From the NCBI RefSeq assembly GCF_030915385.1, contig NZ_CP133268.1, forward strand, positions 2,161,430-2,225,429: a stretch of DNA of 64,000 nucleotides, read 5' to 3'. The stretch is from Neobacillus sp. PS3-12 (GTDB lineage Bacteria > Bacillota > Bacilli > Bacillales > Cytobacillaceae). This document shows positions 1-8,476 of the stretch, piece by piece. Both the position numbers and the translations under genes were made by a program. The notes under the pieces were generated by a model, which had not been told where the DNA came from, did no database searches, and worked only from the letters and a program-made list of their open reading frames with translations. How positions within the stretch are numbered: position 1 is the first letter of the stretch; each line of letters begins with the position of its first letter.

Positions 1-797
1 CCATCTTTATAGGTCCAGATTCTGCCGCCTTCACCTCGTGCCGATTCACTCATCAGCCGATTTTTATCATCACCCGGAATCGCCGTCGGATGAATTTGAA
101 TAAATTCTCCATTTGCAAAGAACGCACCTTGCTGGTAAACCCTAGCTGCTGCACAGCCGGTATTGATGGATGAATTAGTTGATCTCCCAAATATGACTCC
201 TAAGCCGCCGGTAGCCAATATCACCGCATCAGCTGGAAATGCCTTGATTTCCATTGTCCGTAAATCCTGAGCCGTAATCCCTCGACATACTTCGGCATCG
301 TCGATAATTGCGGAAACAAATTCACAATACTCATACTTTTCCACCAATCCCTCGACTTCAAAGCGGCGTACCTGTTCATCAAGTGCGTACAATAGCTGCT
401 GACCAGTTGTTGCCCCGGCAAATGCTGTTCGATGATACTGCGTCCCTCCAAAACGACGGAAGTCGAGTAGTCCTTCAGGTGTACGGTTAAACATGACTCC
501 CATTCGATCAAACATATGAATAATTTTCGGCGCAGCTTCGCACATTGCTTTGACTGGCGGCTGGTTTGCCAGAAAGTCTCCTCCGTAAACGGTGTCATCG
601 AAATGTTCCCATGGGGAGTCATTTTCACCCTTTGTATTCACCGCACCATTGATGCCGCCTTGAGCACAAACGGAGTGGGAACGTTTCACTGGAATAACGG
701 AAAATAATTGAACTTTTGTCCCGGCTTCCGCAATTTTAATCGCCGCCATCAGGCCCGCAAGACCGCCCCCGACAATAATGATTTTTCCTTTATTCAT
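1..797 (-). CDS. sdhA: Succinate dehydrogenase/fumarate reductase flavoprotein subunit (N-terminal part, runs off left edge)
   Basis: The frame is open from ATG at 797, with AGGAGGAATAAGAA just upstream, to base 1 without a stop, about 265 codons. It shows an FAD-binding GGGLAG motif (residues 10-15), the HSVCAQGG segment whose histidine (residue 41) carries covalent FAD in the family, and an HPT segment typical of the substrate domain near the edge. The family interconverts succinate and fumarate at the cytoplasmic face of the membrane and passes electrons via SdhB to the SdhC haems. It lies 20 bp after sdhC; sdhB is presumably beyond the edge. Placement behind a Dcu transporter and aspA suggests it works as fumarate reductase; the sequence alone cannot settle direction. 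Confidence 0.93.
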   Translation of the reverse strand, partial: MNKGKIIIVGGGLAGLMAAIKIAEAGTKVQLFSVIPVKRSHSVCAQGGINGAVNTKGENDSPWEHFDDTVYGGDFLANQPPVKAMCEAAPKIIHMFDRMGVMFNRTPEGLLDFRRFGGTQYHRTAFAGATTGQQLLYALDEQVRRFEVEGLVEKYEYCEFVSAIIDDAEVCRGITAQDLRTMEIKAFPADAVILATGGLGVIFGRSTNSSINTGCAAARVYQQGAFFANGEFIQIHPTAIPGDDKNRLMSESARGEGGRIWTYKD

Positions 798-817
798 TTC
801 TTATTCCTCCTACTCTC

Positions 818-1432
818 TTATGCAAATGCCATGATGGCGCGGATTCCAACAAAAGCCAAAACGATAAACAAACAGACGGCTATGTACTCTGCTATTTTCT
901 GAGATTTAACCGAGACGGTAATTCCCCAAGTAATCAGGAATGTCCACATGCCGTTAACAAAATGATAAATACAAGCAAGAATGCCAATCATATAGAGTAC
1001 TAGTGTATAGCCATTATGTACAATGTTCCTCATAAAATCATAACCTGCTTCAGCACCGTTAAACTGGATCTGTACTTTTGTTTCCCAAACGTGCCAAGCA
1101 ATAAAGATAAGGGCAATGAGACCCGCAATCCGCTGCAAGGTAAACTTCCAATTACGTACATAAGAATATTGTCTAATGTTGCTTCGAGCCTGAAATGTAA
1201 TGGCAATCCCGTATATTGCATGGAATAGCAATGGTAAGAAAATGATGAAAAGCTCAAGAACATATTTAAACGGTAAATTGACCATAAATGTTGCGGCTTT
1301 GTTATATGATGCGGCTCCCCAAACCGCTGAATAGTTGATGAGCAGATGAGCGGTCATAAACACGCCGACTGGAATGATCCCTGCCAATGAATGCAGTTTT
1401 CGCAAAAAGTACTGATTGCTTTTTTGTTCCAT
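818..1432 (-). CDS. sdhC: Succinate dehydrogenase/fumarate reductase cytochrome b558 subunit
   Basis: A 204-residue, five-helix membrane protein of the B. subtilis SdhC type. Histidines at 29, 71, 114 and 157 line up with the four ligands that bind two b haems in this family. It anchors the flavoprotein and iron-sulfur subunits and exchanges electrons with menaquinone. The start has AAAGGAG upstream at suitable spacing. It follows aspA by 83 bp containing a terminator-like hairpin and precedes sdhA by 20 bp. Length and histidine spacing are normal, so the subunit looks functional. Confidence 0.94.
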   Translation of the reverse strand: MEQKSNQYFLRKLHSLAGIIPVGVFMTAHLLINYSAVWGAASYNKAATFMVNLPFKYVLELFIIFLPLLFHAIYGIAITFQARSNIRQYSYVRNWKFTLQRIAGLIALIFIAWHVWETKVQIQFNGAEAGYDFMRNIVHNGYTLVLYMIGILACIYHFVNGMWTFLITWGITVSVKSQKIAEYIAVCLFIVLAFVGIRAIMAFA

Positions 1433-1471
1433 ATAGACTGAACTCCTTTGTGAGGCAAATGTTCTTTTTTT

Positions 1472-1508
1472 TAAAAATAAGGCGCCATGCCCTTAAGCTA
1501 GGCGCCTG
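1472..1508 (-). terminator. Terminator-like hairpin between aspA and sdhC
   Basis: On the minus strand an AGGCGCC / GGCGCCT stem with a 14-nt loop is followed by TATTTTTAAAAAAA. It sits just after the aspA stop and may reduce readthrough into sdhCA. Confidence 0.55.
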
Positions 1509-1515
1509 CAAATGG

Positions 1516-2971
1516 TTAAGATAAAACTAGTTCTCTTTCTTGATGCTTTTTCGTGAGTAACTCTTTACCGGCAATACCGGGGTTTGTCATTTCAAATGGA
1601 TGGAGAATAATATCAAGTTCCTCAGACGTTAGAACCCCTCTTTCAAGGACAATTTCCCGTACAGGTCTGCCAGTTACAATTGCTTCTCTGGCAATAGATG
1701 CTGCGGTTTCATAGCCGACATGCGGATTAATAGCCGTGATGACACCCACACTATTATTCACATAAGACTCCATTCTCTCTTTGTTTGCCGTAATGCCGCT
1801 GAGACAATGGGTGCGAAATACTGTGAATACATTGGTCATGACTCTGATTGATTGTAATAGATTGTAAGCAATGACAGGTTCCATGACATTCAGCTCAAAC
1901 TGCCCGGCTTCAGATGCCATGCTGATGGTTAAATCATTGCCCACCACTTGGAAGGCACTTTGATTAAGAACTTCCGCCATAACCGGATTCACTTTCCCAG
2001 GCATAATAGAGGACCCGGGTTGGCGCGGCGGAAGATTAATTTCTCCTAAACCACAGCGAGGTCCAGGAGGTCATCATCCGTAAGTCATTGGCTACTTTAG
2101 ACATATTCAACATACAAACCTTAAGGGCTGCTGATACTTCGATATAAACATCCGTATTTTGGGTTCCATCTACAAGGTTTTCCGATCCTCTAATAGGCAA
2201 TCCGGTTCTTTGCGCCAAGTATTGAACGGCCTTTTCAATGTAATCAGGTTCTGCATTTAACCCCGTACCGACAGCTGTTGCTCCAAGGTTTACTTCATAT
2301 AAGTTTTTAAAGGTACTCTTAATTCGATTGATATCTCTATTAAGTACCCTTGCATAGGCTTCAAACTCTTGGCTGAGAAGAATTGGCACAGCATCCTGTA
2401 AATGCGTTCTTCCCATTTTTAACAAGCCGTCAAACTCAAAGGCCTTTTTCAAAAACTCTCCGTGAAGCTCCTCCATTACGTTGATTAACTCTGTTAACGT
2501 CATCAAGGCAGATACATGGATAGCAGTAGGAAAAGAGTCATTGGTGGATTGGGCCATGTTCACATGAGAGTTAGGGCTAATCACTTTATAATTTCCTTTT
2601 TGTTCGCCGCAAATTTCCAATGCCCTGTTCGCTATGACTTCATTGGTATTCATATTAATGGATGTCCCCGCACCGCCTTGGATCGGGTCAACAATAAACT
2701 GGTCATTCAGCTTGCCGTCAATTACTTCATCTGCAGCTTCCATAATGGCAGCTGCAATCTTCTGATCTAATTGACCAATTTGTAAATTAGCATAGGCAGC
2801 AGCTTTTTTAACCATTGCCATTGCCTTTATTAAGGCTGGATCAAGTTTACTGCCTGTAATCGGGAAATTTTCAACAGCCCGCATCGTTTGAACACCATAA
2901 TAGGCATTTGAAGGAATCTGCTTTTCTCCAAGGAAATCTTTTTCAATCCGATAATTTTCTGAAAAACTCAT
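1516..2971 (-). pseudogene. aspA: Aspartate ammonia-lyase, split by a one-base insertion
   Basis: AspA deaminates L-aspartate to fumarate, the electron acceptor used by the neighbouring fumarate reductase. The N-terminal part (from ATG 2971, preceded by GGAGCTGAC) is colinear with the fumarase/aspartase superfamily through VANDLRMMTS, then runs into a stop. The expected continuation (GPRCGLGEINLPPRQPGSS, then the superfamily signature MPGKVNPVM) is intact in another frame. Removing one base near 2065, in TCCAGGAGGT on the plus strand, restores a protein of about 485 codons, full length for AspA. No other lesion is seen, so this is either a very recent mutation or a consensus error. Confidence 0.88.
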
Positions 2972-2993
2972 TTTAGTCAGCTCCAATCTATTT

Positions 2994-3033
2994 TTAAAAG
3001 GCTGCCTGCCTTATGAGGGGCAAGCCTTTCCTA
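2994..3033 (-). terminator. Hairpin between the dcu gene and aspA
   Basis: On the minus strand AAAGGCTTGCC pairs imperfectly with GGCAGGCAGCCTTT and is followed by a T/A-rich tract. It may cause partial termination or mRNA processing between the transporter and aspA. Confidence 0.5.
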
Positions 3034-3063
3034 GCAATCTTGGAATTATATTGAACAAAATGG

Positions 3064-4377
3064 TTACAAAACGACAAAACTTAACAAAATCCCAATAGCA
3101 ACCGCTCCGAATGTTGCAATTAATCCAGGAACCATGAAACTGTGATTTAAAATATACTTGCCAATTCTTGTCGTCCAGGTCTGGTCGAAGTTAATGGCCG
3201 CGACAACAGTTGGATAGTTTGGAATAAAGAAATACCCATTTACAGCAGGAAACATAGCAATCAAGAGTGCTGGATGAATTCCAAGTGCAATGCCAAGCGG
3301 CATTAAAGTGCGAACTGTAGCTGCCTGACTGTATAGCAAGATGGATAAAGCAAATAGGGCTATGGCGAATAACCATGGAGCAGTAGTAACTAAATCAGAT
3401 ATCGATCCAGAAATTAATTTCAGGTTACCTTGGAAAAAAGTATCGCCCATCCAGGCAATTCCAAAAATCGCTACCACAGCCGTTGCCCCAGCTTTAAAAA
3501 CACTGCCAGAGACGATGGAATCGACATTTGGTTTACAAAAAATCATCATAAGTGCAGCAATCGTTAACATGACAATTTCAATCGCCATAGGCATCGTCAT
3601 TCTGGTAAAAGTACCCGCGACCATCCATCCAGGTCGTAATGCTTCGAAAGAACCTAATAAAACGACCAATACTGCGGCAATCAAAAAGAGAACGACTGAG
3701 AATTTAGCCTGTTTTGTAGCCTTGAACACCTTTTTATCCTTTTTAATCGGTGCTAACCCTTCTTCCAATCGTCTTAAATATTCGGGATCCTCATTTAACT
3801 CTTTGCCCATTTTACTTGAAACAAATGCAGCAATCATACAAGCGATAAATGTTGAGGGAATACTAATCAATAAAATATCTAGCAAATTGATCTTGAAATT
3901 GGTTAATAAAGCGAGTAAAGCAACCGTTGCTGCCGATATAGGACTGGCAGTAATCGCTTGCTGTGAGGCAATAACAGCAATGGACATTGGCCGTTCCGGT
4001 CTTACACCAGATTCACGGGAAACCTCAGCGATTACAGGCAAAACGGAATAAGCAACATGGCCTGTCCCCGCGCAAAGGGTAAATACATATGTAACAATTG
4101 GGGCAATAAACGTAATTCTCTTCGGATTTTTTCTAAGGGCCTTTTCAGCGATATAAACGAGATAATCCATTCCTCCTGATGCTTGCAATGTTCCAGCAGC
4201 TGTCACAACTGCTAAAATCATCAACATGACATCGATTGGCGCGGTAGTCGGCTGCAAGTGAAAAACGAAAACAAGAATAGCAAGTCCCACTCCGCCCATG
4301 ACTCCAAGCCCAACACCACCTAGCCGAGCCCCAATAAATATACAGGCAAGAACAATGACAAATTGAATCCAAAACAT
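3064..4377 (-). CDS. dcuA: Anaerobic C4-dicarboxylate transporter, DcuA/DcuB family
   Basis: A 437-residue polytopic membrane protein with about ten to twelve hydrophobic helices. Family-typical stretches include GTGHVAYSVLP and ASQQAITASPISAA in the first half and a DPEYLRRLEEGL cytoplasmic segment, which resembles DcuA more than DcuB. The family takes up fumarate, malate or aspartate in exchange for succinate during fumarate respiration. GGGAGGTAGCACCC precedes the ATG. It is first in the minus-strand block dcu-aspA-sdhC-sdhA, with a perfect Fnr box about 90 bp upstream, consistent with anaerobic induction. DcuA versus DcuB assignment is tentative. Confidence 0.88.
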   Translation of the reverse strand: MFWIQFVIVLACIFIGARLGGVGLGVMGGVGLAILVFVFHLQPTTAPIDVMLMILAVVTAAGTLQASGGMDYLVYIAEKALRKNPKRITFIAPIVTYVFTLCAGTGHVAYSVLPVIAEVSRESGVRPERPMSIAVIASQQAITASPISAATVALLALLTNFKINLLDILLISIPSTFIACMIAAFVSSKMGKELNEDPEYLRRLEEGLAPIKKDKKVFKATKQAKFSVVLFLIAAVLVVLLGSFEALRPGWMVAGTFTRMTMPMAIEIVMLTIAALMMIFCKPNVDSIVSGSVFKAGATAVVAIFGIAWMGDTFFQGNLKLISGSISDLVTTAPWLFAIALFALSILLYSQAATVRTLMPLGIALGIHPALLIAMFPAVNGYFFIPNYPTVVAAINFDQTWTTRIGKYILNHSFMVPGLIATFGAVAIGILLSFVVL

Positions 4378-4462
4378 GGGTGCTACCTCCCAACAATTAA
4401 GGTAATTTTTTCAAAGCTCAGTGATAGAAAAGATTAATTTTCACCTTCTCTCCATTTTTTAT

Positions 4463-4478
4463 TGTGAAATCATTCACA
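4463..4478. promoter_or_regulatory. Fnr box between the dcu operon and the sensor kinase
   Basis: TGTGAAATCATTCACA matches the Bacillus Fnr consensus TGTGA-N6-TCACA with no mismatch. It is about equally far from both divergent starts (4377 and 4564), so it could act on either. Confidence 0.75.
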
Positions 4479-4563
4479 TAAATATTTATAATGAAATGTG
4501 AGTGATCCATTTTGCTGATTAAACTTTTGAATAATTTCTTTTTACAGGTGGATCATATCGCTG

Positions 4564-5976
4564 GTGCTACAAAAAAATACAAAAAACATTTCGTTACTAC
4601 GGAATCTTACTGAATTTGTCATTTTTCTCAACGCAAAAATGTGGATGAATATGTTTATGATAAAAGTGGTAACAGATAGTTGGAATTTGATTGGAAGTGG
4701 TCTTATTCAAAATAAATTTATTTCCTACCTATTCATGATTTTTGCGGTACCAATTGCTGGGGAGCTGAAATTCTTCCCGATTCAAGCAGTGGATCTTCGA
4801 GTAAGTTTAGGAACACCCGTTTTTTTCTTTATCTTGTTATGGTCCCGTAAAATCCAACCAATCTTTGCGGGAATTGTAACTGGAACTTCAGTTGTTTTTT
4901 TCCGGGTTCTCTTGGACAGCTTCAAAGGGGACAGTTTTCAGTTTAAAGACTCTTTTGGGTTAAACTTTCCTGTCTTTTTTTATTATGTAGTTTTTTCAGT
5001 CCTTTTTTATCTATTTCGGATCAACCACTTTTACAACCGTCCTATTTTCATTGGTATTTTTGGAATGATCATGGAAACGGCCGCCAGTTTAACGGAATTT
5101 TTCATCCGCGATTTTACAACACATACAGGAATTACCGCAAATACCCTCTCTCTCATTGGAGGGATTGCCATTATTCGCAGTTTTTTTGTTCTGGGTTTTT
5201 TCAATATCCTGCTCCTGAGAGAAACAAGGCTTGCTGAGGAGCAGCAACGAAAGAAAACAGAGCAAATTTTATTATTCATTTCAAATTTATATATTGAAAT
5301 GTTTCAATTGAAAAAAACAACGAAGAATGCGGAGATCTTAACAAATTCCTGTTACTTACTTTACCGCCGATTGAAAGAGCTCAACGAACCCGAACGGGCA
5401 AATGATGCTCTTAAAATTGCAGGGGAATTACATGAAATTAAAAAAGATAATCAGCGTATTTATGCGGGACTGTCGAAATTAATGGTGAAAGAAAAACTTA
5501 GTGATTTTATGAAGATCGAGGAAATGGTCGGAATCATTACTCGTTCCAACCAAAACTATGGAGAGATGCTTGGCAAGACAATTAATTTTGAGATTAAGAT
5601 TTTAGGGGAACATCCACCCTATCACACTTTTATCCTTTTCTCGTTGATTAATAATCTTGTAGCCAATTCCGTTGAAGCAATTGATAAAGCTGGGCATGTT
5701 ATTTTAACAATTGAAAGAATCAATGATACGGTAAAAATAAACATCGAAGATAATGGCAGCGGAATAGCTCCAAAAAATAAATTGTTCATTTTTGAGCCAG
5801 GCTTTACAACAAAATTTGATCATAACGGTATTGCTTCCAATGGGATCGGATTATCTTTTATAAAAAATATCATTGAAAACAACGGCGGAACCATAACACT
5901 CATCGATTCAACAAAAAGTGCTGGAGCGATCTTTGAAATTTTGTTTCCGCTTGCCAGTTTAACTGAGAAGGGATGA
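4564..5976 (+). CDS. Sensor histidine kinase, GlnK/CitA-like, probably sensing a dicarboxylate or amino acid
   Basis: A 470-residue kinase with about six hydrophobic segments in residues 40-230, a dimerisation helix with a candidate phospho-acceptor in LHEIKKDNQRIYAGL, and a C-terminal ATPase domain with N box (NNLVANSVEAI), DNGSGI and GIGLSFIKNIIENNGG. Architecture and the adjacent YcbB-type regulator resemble the B. subtilis GlnK-GlnL pair. It is divergent from dcu-aspA-sdhCA, so control of that operon by extracellular C4-dicarboxylate or aspartate is inferred from position. The GTG at 4564 has AGGTGGAT upstream; a start at a later ATG in the first 35 codons is possible. Confidence 0.83.
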   Translation: MLQKNTKNISLLRNLTEFVIFLNAKMWMNMFMIKVVTDSWNLIGSGLIQNKFISYLFMIFAVPIAGELKFFPIQAVDLRVSLGTPVFFFILLWSRKIQPIFAGIVTGTSVVFFRVLLDSFKGDSFQFKDSFGLNFPVFFYYVVFSVLFYLFRINHFYNRPIFIGIFGMIMETAASLTEFFIRDFTTHTGITANTLSLIGGIAIIRSFFVLGFFNILLLRETRLAEEQQRKKTEQILLFISNLYIEMFQLKKTTKNAEILTNSCYLLYRRLKELNEPERANDALKIAGELHEIKKDNQRIYAGLSKLMVKEKLSDFMKIEEMVGIITRSNQNYGEMLGKTINFEIKILGEHPPYHTFILFSLINNLVANSVEAIDKAGHVILTIERINDTVKINIEDNGSGIAPKNKLFIFEPGFTTKFDHNGIASNGIGLSFIKNIIENNGGTITLIDSTKSAGAIFEILFPLASLTEKG

Positions 5977-5981
5977 TTACA

Positions 5982-6896
5982 ATGAAGTTTTTTATTGTCG
6001 ATGATTCAGCCACTATTCGAGGGATGCTTTCAAATATTATCGAAGAGGAAGGATTGGGGGTTATTGCCGGTGAAAGAGAGGACGGTTCGGAAGTTTACGC
6101 TGATCGTCTTGCAGTCCAAGAAATTGATATCTTGATCATCGACTTACTTATGCCAAATCGGGATGGCATTGAGACGATTAGAGAAATAGCTCCATCGTTT
6201 AATGGAAAAATTATCATGATCTCCCAAGTAGAATCGAAGGATTTGATTAGTGAAGCATACTCACTTGGAATTGAGCATTTTATTACAAAACCCATTAACA
6301 GATTGGAAGTTGTGAGTATCATTAAGCTCGTATGTGATCATGTGCTGTTGGAAAGATCACTCCGTTATATTCAAAATTCCCTACGTTTCTTGGAATCTCA
6401 TACAAAAAATGATTTACCTAAAAACGAATCTCAAGGTAGTCACATTCCCATTATCACTTCTGGAAAAAGTATTCTCTTGGAGCTCGGAATAATCGGTGAC
6501 AACGGTGCCAAGGATTTGCTTGATCTCTTGTTGATTTTATCAAAATTGGAGGAAGAGGGCATTCGTGAGATTCCCTCTTTTAAGGAATTGTACAGGATGG
6601 TTATTGAAAAACGGCTCGGAACCATTGTTCCCCCGCAAGAACTAACAAAAGAAATAAGAACTGGAGAACAGCGAGTTCGCCGAACCATTCATCAAGTGCT
6701 GGAGCATCTTGCTTCCCTTGGGTTAACTGACTACACAAACCCCATATTTGAAAATTATTCAGCCAAACTATTCGACTATGGGCAAGTACGGATGAAAATG
6801 CTGGAATTGGAAGGAAAACAACACCCAGATAATACGCGAATTAACATCAGAAGATTCATCCGCGCATTATTCATGGAAGCAAAAAAAGAAGTTTAA
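5982..6896 (+). CDS. Response regulator, GlnL (YcbB) family
   Basis: The N-terminal receiver domain begins MKFFIVDDS and has the phospho-acceptor Asp in IIDLLMP and the conserved Lys in FITKPIN. The C-terminal half matches the YcbB-type DNA-binding domain seen in B. subtilis GlnL, including GEQRVRRTIHQ near the middle. It overlaps or abuts the kinase stop; ATG at 5982, nine bases after AAGGG, is preferred to the ATG at 5973 because regulators of this family begin at the first receiver strand. It is the partner of the upstream kinase; target genes are inferred to be the divergent fumarate operon. Confidence 0.84.
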   Translation: MKFFIVDDSATIRGMLSNIIEEEGLGVIAGEREDGSEVYADRLAVQEIDILIIDLLMPNRDGIETIREIAPSFNGKIIMISQVESKDLISEAYSLGIEHFITKPINRLEVVSIIKLVCDHVLLERSLRYIQNSLRFLESHTKNDLPKNESQGSHIPIITSGKSILLELGIIGDNGAKDLLDLLLILSKLEEEGIREIPSFKELYRMVIEKRLGTIVPPQELTKEIRTGEQRVRRTIHQVLEHLASLGLTDYTNPIFENYSAKLFDYGQVRMKMLELEGKQHPDNTRINIRRFIRALFMEAKKEV

Positions 6897-6900
6897 TCTG

Positions 6901-7001
6901 CGAGGAACACGGGGACGGTTGGTGCGGGGAACACGGGAAGGAACACGGGGACGGTTCGCATGTTTCATTGGTGAATGAAGGAACCGTCCCTCTGTTCCTA
7001 G
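6901..7001. repeat. Interspersed GGGGACGGTT repeat, short form
   Basis: GAACACGGGGACGGTT occurs twice in tandem, and the second copy is closed by GGAACCGTCCC-TCTGTTCC in inverted orientation. The same ends flank the longer copies at 32028 and 40141, but the 136-bp core is absent here. It lies between convergent genes. Confidence 0.8.
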
Positions 7002-7007
7002 AAGAGT

Positions 7008-7072
7008 TCTATATTCCCTTCTAACTGCTTCTTTTCCGCATTCGGTCACATAGAAGGGTTCTACATCCTTCT
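7008..7072. repeat. Partial 52-bp-period hairpin array (TTCTATATT family)
   Basis: TCTATATTCC at 7008 recurs as TCTACATCC 52 bp later, and the first unit is closed by GGTCACATAGAA, an inverted partner of the 5' arm. Sequence and period match the three-unit array at 14449. Confidence 0.8.
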
Positions 7073-7081
7073 AAGGAAAAA

Positions 7082-7133
7082 AGTGCCAGGTACTACAAAA
7101 AGACAAATATGTCCTTTTGTAGTACCTGGCACT
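7082..7133. terminator. 52-nt palindrome between convergent genes, probable bidirectional terminator
   Basis: AGTGCCAGGTACTAC pairs perfectly with GTAGTACCTGGCACT, with further pairing inside (AAAAGGAC with GTCCTTTT, roughly). It sits three bases from the galM stop and downstream of the response regulator, so it could terminate both. Confidence 0.7.
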
Positions 7134-7138
7134 CAAAC

Positions 7139-8164
7139 TTAAACTAAAGCAAATCTATATTTTGTCTTCGATAAATAAACTTGATTTTTTTCCAAAAATA
7201 AAGCATCCATCATACCCGGTGGTTTCTGTGTCTCTAAGCATAGCCCCAAATGCTTTTGAGATTGCACCCCTCTTATCGAAAAATCGTCAGGCAACATATT
7301 TCCAGAATAAAACACAACGGCAGGCTCTTCGGTTTCGATTTCAAGCTTCCTTCCGCTCTCATGGTCAAACAAACAAATTGGCCTCTTTTGATTCAAAAGG
7401 AATGGGTGATCGAAACCGCCGCCAACCATGATCGTCTGTGGATCTCCTGACTCAATCCCTTCGGAAATCCTTCGACCTTTTTGAAAATCAAAAACCGTTC
7501 CTTCCACTGGGATCATTCTTCCGGTTGGCAAAAGAGCATCATCAAGCTCCAAAAAGCGATCGCTTGGCAACGTCAGCTCATGCTCCAGTATAGTTCGTTT
7601 CAAATTTCCGCTTAAATTAAAATAACTATGGTTCGTTAAATTCACAATTGTTTTTTGATCCGAAACAGCCTTGTATGTAATCAATAACTCATTTTGATCG
7701 TTGAAAGCATAGATGACGCTAACATCCAGATTGCCTGGAAAGCCCTCTTCCCCATTCGGGCTTAAGTAGGAAAAAATAATTTTCACTTCACTGTCTGTCT
7801 TTTCAACAGCTGAATCCCAAATAACTTGATGAAAACCATTCGGTCCGCCGTGCAGGTTATTTTCCCCATCATTTTTAGATAATTTGTAGGTAACGCCCTC
7901 AATTTCAAATGCTGCATTTTTGATTCGGCCCGCACTTCTGCCAACCACACAGCCAAAGTAGGGAGAGTGGTTAAGATATTCCTCTAACGTGTCGAAACCA
8001 AGAACAATATTTTCTGTATTCCCATAACGGTCAGGAAGATTGATTTTTGTAATAATGCAGCCATATTCCATACAAGTCAGCTCGGCTCCACCCGCACTTT
8101 TTAAATTATATGCTTTTACCTCTTTGCCATCCAGAGTACCCAATATCGTCTCAATGAACTCCAT
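7139..8164 (-). CDS. galM: Aldose 1-epimerase (mutarotase)
   Basis: A 341-residue galactose mutarotase-family protein with catalytic residues in place: His105 in NNLHGG, His179 in NLTNHSYFNL and Glu311 in LCLETQ. It interconverts alpha and beta anomers of aldoses in the cytoplasm, here probably xylose for the isomerase. ATG at 8164 is chosen over upstream in-frame codons because AGAGAGGG precedes it and homology starts there. It is the last gene of the xylA-transporter-xylB-galM block, 312 bp after xylB; that gap holds a 52-bp-period hairpin array. Confidence 0.92.
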   Translation of the reverse strand: MEFIETILGTLDGKEVKAYNLKSAGGAELTCMEYGCIITKINLPDRYGNTENIVLGFDTLEEYLNHSPYFGCVVGRSAGRIKNAAFEIEGVTYKLSKNDGENNLHGGPNGFHQVIWDSAVEKTDSEVKIIFSYLSPNGEEGFPGNLDVSVIYAFNDQNELLITYKAVSDQKTIVNLTNHSYFNLSGNLKRTILEHELTLPSDRFLELDDALLPTGRMIPVEGTVFDFQKGRRISEGIESGDPQTIMVGGGFDHPFLLNQKRPICLFDHESGRKLEIETEEPAVVFYSGNMLPDDFSIRGVQSQKHLGLCLETQKPPGMMDALFLEKNQVYLSKTKYRFALV

Positions 8165-8238
8165 CGTTTTCCCTCTCTCTTGATTATTGGCTGTTGCTTT
8201 CCGCCCCAAGGACTCACTTTCCGCAGGATTGAAGCACC

Positions 8239-8395
8239 CTCTATGATGCCACTTCTTCGATCTTTTTAATGGGATTCGTCATCATATTGACTCTATGATG
8301 CCACTTCTCTTATCTTTTTTGTGAGATTCGGCACCATACGCCCTCTATGATGCCACTTCTAGTACCTTTTTTAAAAGATCTGGCATCATAGAGCC
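8239..8395. repeat. Three-unit 52-bp-period hairpin array (CTCTATGATGCC family)
   Basis: TCTATGATGCCACTTCT starts at 8240, 8292 and 8344, exactly 52 bp apart. Each unit ends in an inverted partner (GATTCGTCATCATA, GATTCGGCACCATA, GATCTGGCATCATAGAG); the last unit pairs best. The middles differ but keep a run of T. This array fills most of the xylB-galM gap. Confidence 0.92.
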
Positions 8396-8476
8396 CCATA
8401 CTCCCGCAGGACATTGAACCGAAGAACGCTAACATTTTCGAAGAGTCCAGTTTATCCGCCCCATCAATACACAGCC

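Noticed and set aside
221..628. 135-codon minus-strand frame
   Set aside because: It is a shadow of the sdhA coding frame, which is open from 797 to the window edge and matches the family.
3341..4051. 236-codon plus-strand frame opposite the Dcu transporter gene
   Set aside because: Low-complexity translation antisense to a clear membrane protein, with no ribosome-binding site.
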